DNA of 64,000 bases from Plantibacter flavus. GTDB lineage: Bacteria > Actinomycetota > Actinomycetes > Actinomycetales > Microbacteriaceae. Positions 50,778-59,647 of this stretch are shown piece by piece (the first letter of the stretch is position 1; every line of letters starts with the position of its first letter). The position numbers were made by a program, and so were the translations under genes. The notes under the pieces are model-generated. The model had not been told where the DNA came from, made no database searches, and worked only from the letters and a program-made list of their open reading frames with translations. The stretch is from positions 4,147,583 through 4,211,582 of the forward strand of contig NZ_CP019402.1 of the NCBI RefSeq assembly GCF_002024505.1. The letters are read 5' to 3'.

Positions 50778-53117
50778 ATGACACGCCACCGCCACCGCCC
50801 ACGCCTCCTCAGCGCCCTCGCAGCAGCCGCGCTGTCGTTCGCCGTGGTGTCCGCCGGCGGTTGGTCCACGGGTTCCAGTGCGATCGCCTCGCCCGAGCTG
50901 AGCGCGAACACGGCATCGACTCCCGACGGCCTCGTGTCCGTCGAGGTGAGCCCGAGCGACGGGGGAGCGGTCGAACCCTCGTCCCTCACCTCGTTCGGCA
51001 TCACGCTCACGAACGGCACCGACGCCGATCTCCCCGCCGGCTCCGTGTCCGTGGCGGTCACCACTGCGAGGATCACCGGCACGGCGGCGCTCGACGCGTG
51101 GCTCGACACGACCGGGGCGGACGCGGCCGCGACCCCCGCCGGTACCACCGTGGTGCGGACGATCGACATCCCCGAGCTCATCGCCGGACAGCAGTACGTC
51201 GTCAGCGGGCTCGACTTCACTCCTCCGGCGCTGGGCTTCGACGACACCGACGCGTGGGGCTCCTACGGCGTCTCAGCCGGCTACGTCGCGGGCGACACGG
51301 CGGCCGGAGGTCGGACGGCGCTCGTCTGGCGGGCGCAGGGCCAGCCCACGTCCGCCACCGTCGCGCTCGTGGCCCCGCTCACCGTGCCGCTCAGCTACGG
51401 CGGACTCCTCGATGCGGACGAACTCACCGAGCTCACGGCCGACGACGGTGCGCTCACGACGCAGCTCGACGCACTCTTCGGCGAGCAGATCGCGCTCGGG
51501 ATCGACCCTCGCATCATCGCGTCCGTCCGCGCGCTCGGCACGCGTGCCCCGGAGAGCGCCGTCGCCTGGCTCGCCCGCCTCGAGGCCGCACCCAACGAGA
51601 CCTTCGCGCTCCAGTACGGCGACGCCGAACCCGCCGTGCAGGCCGAGGCCGGCCTCGATCGACTACTGACCCCGAGCTCGTTCTCCTTCGCCCTGAACGT
51701 CGCCGACTTCCCCGTCGTGCAGCCGACCGAGACGCCCACCCCGACCGGGTCGCCGACCACCGGGCCCGACGACGTCCAGCCGACGCCGCAGGCCGGCTCC
51801 CCGACGGCCACGTCCTCCGACTCATCGGCGGCAGCCACTCCCTCGGAGGAACCGACACCCACACCGAGCCCGTCCGAGACGCCCGGCCAGGCGGTGCCGA
51901 CCGTTCCGACGATGGACGAACTCCTCAGGTGGAGTTACTCGCTCCCCAGCATCGTGTGGGCGGGAGGCGCGGTGACCGATGCGGATCTCGCCGTCTTCGC
52001 CGCGTCGGGCGGAACGGTCACGATGCTCGACTCCGCGAACACGACCGACACCGGACAGTCCGTGCGCGCCTCGGCGACGGTCGGCACAGCGCGGACGCTG
52101 CTGGCCGACCACGGCCTCGCCGAGTCGCTGGGCGACGCCGCCGCCGCCACGACGGACGCCGCGTTCGAGAGCGCCATCGCCGACGTGAACGCCCGGGCGG
52201 CCGCCATCGGCACGGAGGGTTCGTCCGGCGGAACGGTCGTCGCCGTGCTGCCTCGGGGAGTGGACGCGACCCTGCCGGCCCTCGCCGACACCGTGAACGC
52301 GCTCCGCTCCCTGCCGGCCACGGCGCAGACCTCCCTGGCGGCGACGCTCGCCGAACCCCCGGCGGCGGCGACGCTCGGGGCGATGACACCCGACAGCGAA
52401 CGCGTGTCCGACGTACAGGTCCTCCTCGACGAGGAACAGGACGTCACCGCCTTCTCCTCGGTGCTCGACGAACCCGAGCTGCTGACCGGACGGGAACGCG
52501 CCACCCTGCTCTCCAGCCTCGCGGCCGGCTGGCTGCGTGCGGAGGACGCCTGGGGATCGGCGGTCACCGCGCAGCAGGAACGGACGGACGCGGTCCTCGC
52601 GTCGGTGCGCGTCACCGACAGCAGTCGCATCAACATGGTCGGCGGCGAGGTGTCCCTGCCGTTCGCCGTGCGCAACGACCTGCCCTATCCCGTCACCGTG
52701 GTCATGGAGGCCTCACCGAGCAACGGTCGGTTGAGCATCTCCGGTTCCGTGACGCAGGAGATCGCCGCGGACTCGCGCGCCACCGTGCTCGTCCCCGTGC
52801 AGTCGCAGATCGGCAACGGCGACGTCACCCTCCGGCTGCAACTCTTCAGCACCAGCGGGCAGGCGATCGGTGACCAGTCCTTCGTGGGCGTGAACGTCCG
52901 CGCCGACTGGGAGGGCATCGGTGCCGTCGTCCTCGCCCTGCTCGTCGCCCTGCTGTTCGTCAGCGGTGTGGTCCGCATGGTCCTCAGTCGACGAGCCAAG
53001 CGACGCGCGTCGGGCGCCACTTCCGCCGCCTCCGCAGCTGCTCCGGACAGCGGTCAGCCGCCAGGCGATGAGCCCCCGGTAGAGTCGTCACCCGGACGAC
53101 AGGAGACGAATGGCTGA
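50778..53117 (+). CDS. DUF6049 family secreted/membrane-anchored protein
   Basis: 779 residues. Signal peptide (about 1-38), a beta-rich outer part, a Thr/Pro/Ser-rich linker (about 315-375), further outer domains, one membrane helix near the C-terminus (IGAVVLALLVALLFVSGVVRMV) and a short basic cytosolic tail. DUF6049 proteins are actinobacterial and regularly precede murJ, as here, where the stop overlaps the murJ ATG by eight bases. A role in cell wall assembly is inferred from that conserved pairing. Confidence 0.85.
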   Translation: MTRHRHRPRLLSALAAAALSFAVVSAGGWSTGSSAIASPELSANTASTPDGLVSVEVSPSDGGAVEPSSLTSFGITLTNGTDADLPAGSVSVAVTTARITGTAALDAWLDTTGADAAATPAGTTVVRTIDIPELIAGQQYVVSGLDFTPPALGFDDTDAWGSYGVSAGYVAGDTAAGGRTALVWRAQGQPTSATVALVAPLTVPLSYGGLLDADELTELTADDGALTTQLDALFGEQIALGIDPRIIASVRALGTRAPESAVAWLARLEAAPNETFALQYGDAEPAVQAEAGLDRLLTPSSFSFALNVADFPVVQPTETPTPTGSPTTGPDDVQPTPQAGSPTATSSDSSAAATPSEEPTPTPSPSETPGQAVPTVPTMDELLRWSYSLPSIVWAGGAVTDADLAVFAASGGTVTMLDSANTTDTGQSVRASATVGTARTLLADHGLAESLGDAAAATTDAAFESAIADVNARAAAIGTEGSSGGTVVAVLPRGVDATLPALADTVNALRSLPATAQTSLAATLAEPPAAATLGAMTPDSERVSDVQVLLDEEQDVTAFSSVLDEPELLTGRERATLLSSLAAGWLRAEDAWGSAVTAQQERTDAVLASVRVTDSSRINMVGGEVSLPFAVRNDLPYPVTVVMEASPSNGRLSISGSVTQEIAADSRATVLVPVQSQIGNGDVTLRLQLFSTSGQAIGDQSFVGVNVRADWEGIGAVVLALLVALLFVSGVVRMVLSRRAKRRASGATSAASAAAPDSGQPPGDEPPVESSPGRQETNG

Positions 53118-54726
53118 CGGCATCGGCAGAGCGAGCGCGCTCCTCGCCTCGGGAACCCTCGTCTCCCGACTGCTCGGCTTCGTCAAAGCGATCCTCGTGG
53201 CTCAGGCCATCGGCGTCCTGGTCATCGGTGACACCTTCGCGATCGCCAACCAGCTCCCGAACACGATCTACGTCATCATCGGTGGCGGCGTGCTCAGCGC
53301 CGTGCTCGTGCCGCAGATCGTCCGTGCGGGGGTCCATGCCGACGGTGGCAACGCGTACATCAACAAGCTCGTCACCATCACCCTCGTCTTCATCGGCGGG
53401 GCCACCGCGCTCATCACCCTGCTCGCACCCGTATTCGTGTTCATCGTCGCCGCGACGCTGTCGCCCGATCAATTCGCGCTCGCGACGGCGTTCGCCTACT
53501 GGTGTCTCCCGCAGATCCTGTTCTACGCGCTCTACACCGTCCTCGGGGAGGTCCTGAACGCACGCAAGATGTTCGGACCGTTCACCTGGGCACCGGTGCT
53601 CAACAACGTCATCGCGATCGCCGGGCTCATCGCCTTCATCACGCTGTACGGCAGCGGCGACCTCGCGGTCAGCGAGTGGACCGACGGTCGAACGGTGCTC
53701 CTCGCAGGGTCCGCCACCCTCGGCGTCGTCGTCCAGGCCGCCTTCCTCATGCTGTTCTGGCGTCGGGCCGGACTGCGTTTCCGACCGGACTTCCAGTGGC
53801 GAGGCGTCGGCCTCCGGGCCACCGGACGGATCGCCAGCTGGACCTTCGGCATGCTGCTCCTGACGACCGGTGCCGGGATCGTCGAGACCCAGATCGTCGC
53901 CTCCGTGAGCGATCAGGGGCCCTCGGTCGCGATCCTCAACTACGCCTGGCTGATCTTCATGCTCCCGCACTCGATCATCACCGTCTCGATCGCGACGGCC
54001 TATTTCACGCGGATGAGCGAGCACGCGCAGGGCACACGCGAGCGCGGACGGGACATCCAGCGACTGCAGGCCGACATCTCCGGGGCCATCCGCGTCGTGA
54101 GCGTCCTCATCGTGCTCGCAGCGGCCGTCATCATGGTGGTCGCCGTGCCATTCGGGAGCGTCTTCGCCGAGACGTTCGAGCAGGCGCAGGCGATGGGTGG
54201 CATCATCATCGCCTTCATGATCGGACTCGTCCCCTTCTGCATCCTCTTCGTCCTCCAGCGCGCCTTCTACGCCCTCGGCGACACGAAGACGCCCTTCTTC
54301 TTCACCCTGTTCCAGACCCTCCTGTTCGTCCTCCTGGCGCTGATCGTGCTCCTGGTCCTCCCACCGCATCTGGTGGGTGCCGGCGTCGCGCTCGCCATCA
54401 CGATCGCGTGCATCGCTCAGACCGTGGTCGCCGCACTACTGCTCCGGCGCCGGCTCGGGGGTCTCGACGGCCGACGCATCGTCCTGAGCCTGGTCCGGTT
54501 CATCGCCGCCGCCGTGCCTGCGGCCGTGGTCGGCGTCGTCGTGCTGCTGCTGCTCGGCGGTGTCAGCGAGGAGGGGTTCCCGACCGCCACGATCCCCGGC
54601 GCCATCGTCACCATGGCCGTCGTCGGGGCGGCGATGGCTGCCGTGTACCTCGCGGTGCTCGCCCTCCTGCGCACGCCGGAGCTCAAGGCTGCCTTGGCAC
54701 CCGTCCTCGCCCGATTCGGGCGCTGA
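53110..54726 (+). CDS. murJ: Lipid II flippase MurJ
   Basis: 538 residues with 14 helices of the MOP superfamily. Conserved early segment ALLASGTLVSRLLGFVKAILVAQAIGV (the Arg in helix 1 is needed for lipid II), DTFAIANQLPNTIYVIIGGG with Asn/Pro, and LGEVLNARKMFGPFTWAPVLNN. AGGAGACGA lies before ATG 53110. Moves peptidoglycan precursor lipid II across the membrane. Actinobacterial homologues often have extra C-terminal kinase-like domains; this one ends after the helices. Confidence 0.95.
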   Translation: MADGIGRASALLASGTLVSRLLGFVKAILVAQAIGVLVIGDTFAIANQLPNTIYVIIGGGVLSAVLVPQIVRAGVHADGGNAYINKLVTITLVFIGGATALITLLAPVFVFIVAATLSPDQFALATAFAYWCLPQILFYALYTVLGEVLNARKMFGPFTWAPVLNNVIAIAGLIAFITLYGSGDLAVSEWTDGRTVLLAGSATLGVVVQAAFLMLFWRRAGLRFRPDFQWRGVGLRATGRIASWTFGMLLLTTGAGIVETQIVASVSDQGPSVAILNYAWLIFMLPHSIITVSIATAYFTRMSEHAQGTRERGRDIQRLQADISGAIRVVSVLIVLAAAVIMVVAVPFGSVFAETFEQAQAMGGIIIAFMIGLVPFCILFVLQRAFYALGDTKTPFFFTLFQTLLFVLLALIVLLVLPPHLVGAGVALAITIACIAQTVVAALLLRRRLGGLDGRRIVLSLVRFIAAAVPAAVVGVVVLLLLGGVSEEGFPTATIPGAIVTMAVVGAAMAAVYLAVLALLRTPELKAALAPVLARFGR

Positions 54727-54790
54727 CTCGCACGCGTCGGCACTACCCCACGCACACCGACTGAGAGCTGCCCGAGGGCCCTGGGGGAGC

Positions 54791-54816
54791 GGAATAGCGG
54801 CCGGTTAGGATGTGTT
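54791..54816 (+). promoter_or_regulatory. SigR/SigH-type promoter of trxBA
   Basis: GGAAT (54791-54795), exactly 18 bases, then GTT (54814-54816). This is the consensus of the redox-stress ECF sigma factor SigR (Streptomyces) or SigH (mycobacteria), which drives trxBA in those genera. It lies 62 bases upstream of the trxB start. Confidence 0.75.
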
Positions 54817-54877
54817 ACACCACTCGGAACCCCGGAACCCACCTGGTCCGGGAGCCCACGAACCACTGAGGAGCATC

Positions 54878-55888
54878 GTGCGTCAGGTCATCATCATCGG
54901 ATCAGGACCCGCCGGCTACACGGCGGCGATCTACGCTGCCCGCGCCTCGCTGCAGCCGCTGCTCGTCGCATCATCGGTCGAGGCCGGCGGCGAGCTCATG
55001 AACACCACCGAGATCGAGAACTTCCCCGGCTTCCCCGAGGGCATCCAGGGCCCCGAGCTCATGATGAAGCTCCAGGAGCAGGCGGAGCGGTTCGGCACCG
55101 AGGTGCTCTACGACGACGTCACCGAGCTGAAGCTCGACGGCGAGGTCAAGACGGTCACCCTGGGCAACGGACAGGTGCACGAGGCACACACCGTGATCTT
55201 CGCCACCGGCTCCGCCTACCGCAAGCTCGGCCTGCACGACGAAGAGCGACTCTCCGGCCACGGTGTGTCCTGGTGCGCCACCTGCGACGGCTTCTTCTTC
55301 AAGGAGAAGACGATCGCGGTCATCGGTGGCGGCGACAGCGCCATGGAGGAGGCCACGTTCCTCACGCGGTTCGCGTCGAAGGTCTGGGTCATCCACCGCA
55401 AGGACACCCTCCGCGCGTCGAAGATCATGCAGGACCGCGCGTTCGCGAACGAGAAGATCGAGTTCATCTGGAACAGCGAAGTCGCCGGCATCACCGGTGC
55501 CGAGGCGGTCGACGGCGTGACCCTGCGCTCGACCATTGACGGCACGGAGACCCACCTGCCGATCGGTGGCCTGTTCATCGCGATCGGCAACGACCCGCGG
55601 ACGCACCTCATCCACGGCCAGCTGGAGCTCGCCCCCGAGGGCACGATCGCCGTCAAGGGCCGCTCGTCGAAGACCAACCTCCCCGGCGTCTTCGCCGCGG
55701 GCGACGTCATCGACCCCACGTACCGACAGGCCATCACCGCCGCCGGCAGCGGCACCATCGCCGCCCTCGACGCGGAGCACTACCTCGCAGACCTCGAGCA
55801 GGCTGCTGGGGAAGCGTCGGCCATCGGCGAAGCACAGACCGCCGGTCGTCCGCAGCCGGCCGACCCCGTGCTCACCACCACCGTTTGA
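54878..55888 (+). CDS. trxB: Thioredoxin reductase
   Basis: 336 residues. FAD-binding GSGPAGYTAAIYAARA near residue 9, the redox-active CATC (Cys133, Cys136), NADPH-binding GGGDSAMEEATFL, and FAAGDVIDPTYRQAITAAGSG for FAD at the end. GTG 54878 follows GAGGAG by four bases. Reduces thioredoxin with NADPH. Co-transcribed with trxA (45 bases on), under the SigR-type promoter at 54791-54816. The last 25 residues are an extra tail. Confidence 0.97.
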   Translation: MRQVIIIGSGPAGYTAAIYAARASLQPLLVASSVEAGGELMNTTEIENFPGFPEGIQGPELMMKLQEQAERFGTEVLYDDVTELKLDGEVKTVTLGNGQVHEAHTVIFATGSAYRKLGLHDEERLSGHGVSWCATCDGFFFKEKTIAVIGGGDSAMEEATFLTRFASKVWVIHRKDTLRASKIMQDRAFANEKIEFIWNSEVAGITGAEAVDGVTLRSTIDGTETHLPIGGLFIAIGNDPRTHLIHGQLELAPEGTIAVKGRSSKTNLPGVFAAGDVIDPTYRQAITAAGSGTIAALDAEHYLADLEQAAGEASAIGEAQTAGRPQPADPVLTTTV

Positions 55889-55933
55889 TCGACGGCCAGG
55901 CTGTCGGCCTGGCCACCACGAAGGAGAACACTC

Positions 55934-56254
55934 ATGTCAGATGCAGTCACCGAGGCCACGTTCGACGAACTGGTCATCAACAGCGACAAGCCCGTCCTCG
56001 TCGACTTCTGGGCCGCCTGGTGCGGTCCGTGTCGCGCGGTCGGCCCGATCCTCGACACGATCGGCTCCGAGAACAGCGACAAGATCACCGTTCTCAAGCT
56101 GAACGTCGACGAGAACCCGAACCTCGCCATGAAGTATCAGATCACCTCCATCCCTGCGATGAAGGTCTTCAAGGGCGGCGAAGTCGTGCAGACCGTCATC
56201 GGCGCCAAGCCGAAGGCCGCACTCGAGAAGGATCTCGCAGCTTTCATCGCCTGA
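55934..56254 (+). CDS. trxA: Thioredoxin
   Basis: 106 residues with WCGPC (Cys30, Cys33) and the cis-Pro loop TSIPAMKVFKGG. Standard thioredoxin; reduces protein disulfides. AAGGAG precedes ATG 55934. Followed by a strong hairpin. Confidence 0.97.
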   Translation: MSDAVTEATFDELVINSDKPVLVDFWAAWCGPCRAVGPILDTIGSENSDKITVLKLNVDENPNLAMKYQITSIPAMKVFKGGEVVQTVIGAKPKAALEKDLAAFIA

Positions 56255-56275
56255 TCAGGTCATTCTGAAATGCGG

Positions 56276-56305
56276 AACCGCCCGGCTCATCCGAGCCGGG
56301 CGGTT
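56276..56305 (+). terminator. Terminator of trxBA
   Basis: AACCGCCCGGCTC (56276-56288) and GAGCCGGGCGGTT (56293-56305) form a perfect 13-bp stem with a four-base loop followed by CTTCGTT. Confidence 0.85.
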
Positions 56306-56319
56306 CTTCGTTATCGCGG

Positions 56320-56335
56320 TGTTTTACGTGAAACA
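56320..56335. other. parS-like site 1
   Basis: TGTTTTACGTGAAACA, 15 of 16 to the universal parS TGTTTCACGTGAAACA. Located between trxA and parB. Confidence 0.7.
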
Positions 56336-56391
56336 CAGTGAATTTCTCCCTGACCAGGGATTCTCGAATCACAGAGCGTGTGTCTGTGGCA

Positions 56392-56474
56392 CTTCGACAA
56401 GCTCAACGACCGCGATGGGTCGACCGCCTGTCAAGCTCGAGAACCCACCTTCTCGGTCCCTGAGCTTGTCGAAG
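56392..56474. repeat. Inverted repeat of the CTTCGACAAGCTCA type
   Basis: CTTCGACAAGCTCAACGACC (56392-56411) and GGTCCCTGAGCTTGTCGAAG (56455-56474) pair at 18 of 20 bases across a 43-base loop. Intergenic repeats with a CTTCGACAAGCTCAG core are widespread in actinobacterial genomes, so this is likely a member of such a dispersed family rather than a unique structure. Confidence 0.65.
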
Positions 56475-56504
56475 GGTGCGGGGAACTCAGCGCCGAGCAA
56501 CCCA

Positions 56505-56520
56505 TGTTTCACGTGAAACA
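56505..56520. other. parS site 2 (perfect)
   Basis: TGTTTCACGTGAAACA, a perfect match to the parS consensus, three bases from the parB stop codon. ParB CTPase clamps load here. Confidence 0.92.
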
Positions 56521-56523
56521 ACC

Positions 56524-57582
56524 TCAGGAGGACTGACCGAAGCCCGACTCGCCAAGCTCGCTCAGGATGCGGTTGAGATCGGCGATGGTGGCGAACTCCA
56601 CGACCATCTGGCCCTTCTTCGCACCGAGGGTCACCTTCACGCGGGTGTTCAAACGGTCGCCGAGACGGTCTGCGATCTCATCGAGTTGGCCGCGTCGCGA
56701 TCCGGCGATCGGACGCGGCTTCTTCGCCTGAACACCCTGAGCCGCAGCAGCCTCGGCCGCGCGGACGGACAGGTCCTCGTTCACGATCTTGTCGGCCAGG
56801 CGCTGCTGTGCCTCAGGATCGGTCAGCGACAGGATGGCTCGGGCGTGTCCGGCGCTCAGCACACCGGCAGCAACGCGCTGCTGCACGGCCGCCGGCAGCT
56901 TGAGCAGGCGGATGGTGTTGCTGATCTGCGGGCGGGACCGCCCGATGCGGTTGGCAAGCTCGTCCTGGGTGATTCCGAAGTCGGCCAGGAGCTGCTGGTA
57001 GGCAGAAGCCTCCTCGAGCGGATTCAGTTCAGAGCGATGGAGGTTCTCGAGCAGCGCGTCGCGCAGCATGTCCTCGTCTGCGGTGTCCTTGATGATCGCG
57101 GGGATGCGGTCGAGACCCACCTCCTTCGAGGCTCGAAGACGCCGCTCACCCATGATGAGTTCGTATCGTTCGTCGTCGCCAGGGATCGGACGGACAACGA
57201 TCGGCTGCAGGACGCCGACCTCACGGATGCTCGTGACGAGTTCCGCGAGGTGGTCTTCATCGAAGACCGTGCGCGGCTGGTTGGCGTTCGGCACGATGAG
57301 TTCGGGGGAGAGGTACGCCAGACGGGCACCGGGAACGGCCACGAGCTGCGGTCCATCTGCCGTCGTAGCAGCGGCGTCCGGGCCAGTGGGGGCGTCGGCT
57401 GCCGCGGCCTCTGCTGCGGCGGCGTCCGCGGCTGCGGTCGCAGCATCCTTCGCCGCCTTGCGGGCAGTGCCCTGGTTGTCGGGGAAGAAGACGTCGACGG
57501 GACGGTTCGCCTGCGAGTCTGAACTCGTCGTCGGAATGAGTGCACCGATCCCGCGACCAAGTCCAGTTCGTTTCGTTGCCAT
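56524..57582 (-). CDS. parB: Chromosome-partitioning protein ParB
   Basis: 352 residues. A low-complexity Ala-rich segment (40-75) is followed by the ParB N-terminal CTP-binding domain (about 88-190), with ENLHRSELNPLEEA and the GERRLRA box that contacts nucleotide, a helix-turn-helix (ITQDELANRIGRSRPQISNTIRLLKLP) that reads parS, and a C-terminal dimer domain. ATG 57582 shares one base with the parA stop (TGATG). Organises the origin region with parS and ParA. Confidence 0.97.
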   Translation of the reverse strand: MATKRTGLGRGIGALIPTTSSDSQANRPVDVFFPDNQGTARKAAKDAATAAADAAAAEAAAADAPTGPDAAATTADGPQLVAVPGARLAYLSPELIVPNANQPRTVFDEDHLAELVTSIREVGVLQPIVVRPIPGDDERYELIMGERRLRASKEVGLDRIPAIIKDTADEDMLRDALLENLHRSELNPLEEASAYQQLLADFGITQDELANRIGRSRPQISNTIRLLKLPAAVQQRVAAGVLSAGHARAILSLTDPEAQQRLADKIVNEDLSVRAAEAAAAQGVQAKKPRPIAGSRRGQLDEIADRLGDRLNTRVKVTLGAKKGQMVVEFATIADLNRILSELGESGFGQSS

Positions 57583-58562
57583 CAGTGACTGACTCCCTCA
57601 GGGTGGTTCGTATCGGGTGTATCGGAGGAGCCTGCGGCCCATCGGTTGGCGATCTCCGCCGCTGCTTCGAGATAGGACACCGCGCCGAGCGACGTGGGGT
57701 CGTAGCTGATGACGCTCTGTCCGAAGCTGGGCGCCTCGGAGATACGCACCGCTCGTGGGATGACGGACTCGAGGACCTGCCCGGTGAAATGGTCTCGGAC
57801 GTCCTGAGCCACCTGCTGCGCGAGGTTGGTGCGCCCGTCGTACATCGTCAGGAGGATGGTGCTGACGGCGAGCCCTGGGTTCAGGTGCCGCTGGATCAGC
57901 TGGATGCTGCTGAGGAGCTGACTCAATCCCTCGAGCGCGTAGTACTCGCACTGGATGGGGATGAGCACCTCCTTGGCCGCAACGAAGGCATTGATCGTCA
58001 GGAGTCCGAGGGACGGTGGGCAATCGATCAAGACGTAGTGGAACGGCTCATCGGCATCCTGGATGAACTGTTCGAGGGCCGTCCGGAGTCTATGCTCACG
58101 GGCTACCTGTGAAACGAGTTCGATCTCCGCACCGGCGAGATGGATCGTCGACGGAGCGCAGAACAGCGTGGGGAACTCGGGGCTCTGCTGGACGACATCG
58201 GCCAGGGGGAAGTCGTCGATCAGGACGTCGTAGACACTCGGGACGTCGGAGTGGTGCTCGACGCCGAGTGCGGTGGACGCGTTCCCCTGGGGATCCAGAT
58301 CGATCACGAGGACACGAGCGCCCGAACGGGCGAGCGCGGCGCCGATGTTGACAGTGGTCGTCGTCTTGCCGACCCCACCTTTCTGGTTGGAGACCGTGAA
58401 GACCCGAGTGTGGTCGGGCGTCGGCAGGGTTGCGTGAGCCAAGGCCTTACGCCTCTCAGTCAGATGATGGAGCTCGCGAGCCAACGGCGTGGACGCGTCG
58501 AAGGCGCTACCAACGGAGTCGCGCTCGGGAGCCGCGGAATGCGTTGGTTCGGGTTGTTTCAC
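57582..58562 (-). CDS. parA: Chromosome-partitioning ATPase ParA (Soj)
   Basis: 326 residues. Deviant Walker A NQKGGVGKTT with Lys61 and Lys66, VIDLDPQGNASTALG, and LIDCPPSLG (Walker B). An extra 50-residue N-terminal part precedes the ATPase domain. Start choice: GTG 58562 lies inside parS site 3 (the GTG of CACGTG), with AGAAGG six bases upstream; starts further out to 58697 give an Arg-rich N-terminus crossing the parS and are less likely. It moves the ParB-bound origin region along the nucleoid. Confidence 0.93.
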   Translation of the reverse strand: MKQPEPTHSAAPERDSVGSAFDASTPLARELHHLTERRKALAHATLPTPDHTRVFTVSNQKGGVGKTTTTVNIGAALARSGARVLVIDLDPQGNASTALGVEHHSDVPSVYDVLIDDFPLADVVQQSPEFPTLFCAPSTIHLAGAEIELVSQVAREHRLRTALEQFIQDADEPFHYVLIDCPPSLGLLTINAFVAAKEVLIPIQCEYYALEGLSQLLSSIQLIQRHLNPGLAVSTILLTMYDGRTNLAQQVAQDVRDHFTGQVLESVIPRAVRISEAPSFGQSVISYDPTSLGAVSYLEAAAEIANRWAAGSSDTPDTNHPEGVSH

Positions 58563-58570
58563 GTGAAACC
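58555..58570. other. parS-like site 3, overlapping the parA start
   Basis: TGTTTCACGTGAAACC, 15 of 16. The minus-strand GTG within CACGTG is the proposed parA start codon, so ParB bound here could cover parA translation initiation or its promoter region. Confidence 0.85.
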
Positions 58571-58750
58571 TTCTCGCTCGAAACGTGTCCTTCAACCGTA
58601 CCAGCGTGGGCTGACGCCGGGGGAGCGATCTCCGAGCGTGCTCGGGGGAAGTGCGCACGCATGCCGGCCTCAGAGCGCCGTTTCGCGACACCCGCATCTC
58701 ATCGAACGCCTCGAATGGTGCCCAGGAGGGGCAGCCCGCCCTCCATCTTC

Positions 58751-58770
58751 CACAGGGTTATCCACAGGGC
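58751..58770 (+). other. DnaA-box module A
   Basis: TCCACAGGGTTATCCACAGG contains a perfect DnaA box TTATCCACA (58760-58768) next to a second partial TCCACA. 19 of 20 bases are repeated at 59066-59085. Confidence 0.65.
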
Positions 58771-59065
58771 AGCGGTATGCGCAATCCCGCGCAACCGCGT
58801 GCGCTTCGCGCGTGGAGGTCGATGCCGATCCGAGCGACCCGAGACGAGCCCAGCGGACGTGTGTTGACAACCGTGGGGGAGATCCCTCCGCCATCGGGCA
58901 GAGATCCGCGTCTTTCCGCGGAAGTTTGGACCCGAGCGGCCCACTCCGGGTCCGCGACGTCCGGGCTCTTGCCCCGGCGCGCGTTGGTCACAGTGTGGTG
59001 GTACGCGGATTGGGGCCCGCGTCTTTGCGGGAGATCACGATTTCTACGGCTGCGCTCGAGAACTG

Positions 59066-59113
59066 TCCACAGAGTTATCCACAGGCGTCACCTCCGCGCA
59101 CGTGTGTGGATGA
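59066..59113 (+). other. DnaA-box module B
   Basis: TCCACAGAGTTATCCACAGG (59066-59085) holds a perfect TTATCCACA (59075-59083). A further 8-of-9 box, TCATCCACA, lies on the minus strand at 59105-59113. Module A is 315 bases away. Confidence 0.65.
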
Positions 59114-59144
59114 GCACTGTGCGACTGGCACCGGTCCGCGCCAG

Positions 59145-59160
59145 CGTTTCACGTGAAACC
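59145..59160. other. parS-like site 4
   Basis: CGTTTCACGTGAAACC, 14 of 16 to parS, in the parA-rsmG gap. Confidence 0.7.
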
Positions 59161-59334
59161 AAGGTGTGGCGCACGCGGAGCCACCGAACGGCTCGCATCG
59201 ATAGGCACCTCTGCAGCCTCTGGCCACAGCCCGCCATTCGCCTCACCGCTGTGATCCGATACTGGGCGGAGTGGTAGCGGCGCGACATCACGCGACCATT
59301 CCAGTCCCGTACTCGAAACGTCTCACTTGACCGC

Positions 59335-59350
59335 TGTTTCACGTGAGACA
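59335..59350. other. parS-like site 5
   Basis: TGTTTCACGTGAGACA, 15 of 16 to parS. Confidence 0.8.
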
Positions 59351-59483
59351 CTCTCGACAAGATCAACGCAATGGATAAGTGTGATCTTGAGCGCGAGCCG
59401 GCCGGGGACCGCGCGTGGTGCTCGTCGAACTCCGCTGCTCATCACCACCCCGCTACAGCAGCGCAGGAGCAAACTGCAACGCA

Positions 59484-59499
59484 TGTTCCACGTGAAACA
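59484..59499. other. parS-like site 6
   Basis: TGTTCCACGTGAAACA, 15 of 16 to parS. Confidence 0.8.
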
Positions 59500-59631
59500 T
59501 CCAACACGGTGCCGATCCAGCCACGTCGGCCTCCTTCGGGCGTGTATCGACTGAGAGAATCGAGTACACGACTTCCACTTCGATATGAACCACTTCTGAT
59601 ACGAGGAACTCTCGCGAGTAGCATCCACCCG

Positions 59632-59647
59632 CGTTCCACGTGAAACG
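59632..59647. other. parS-like site 7 (weak)
   Basis: CGTTCCACGTGAAACG, 13 of 16 to parS, keeping the central CCACGTGAAAC core. Confidence 0.55.
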
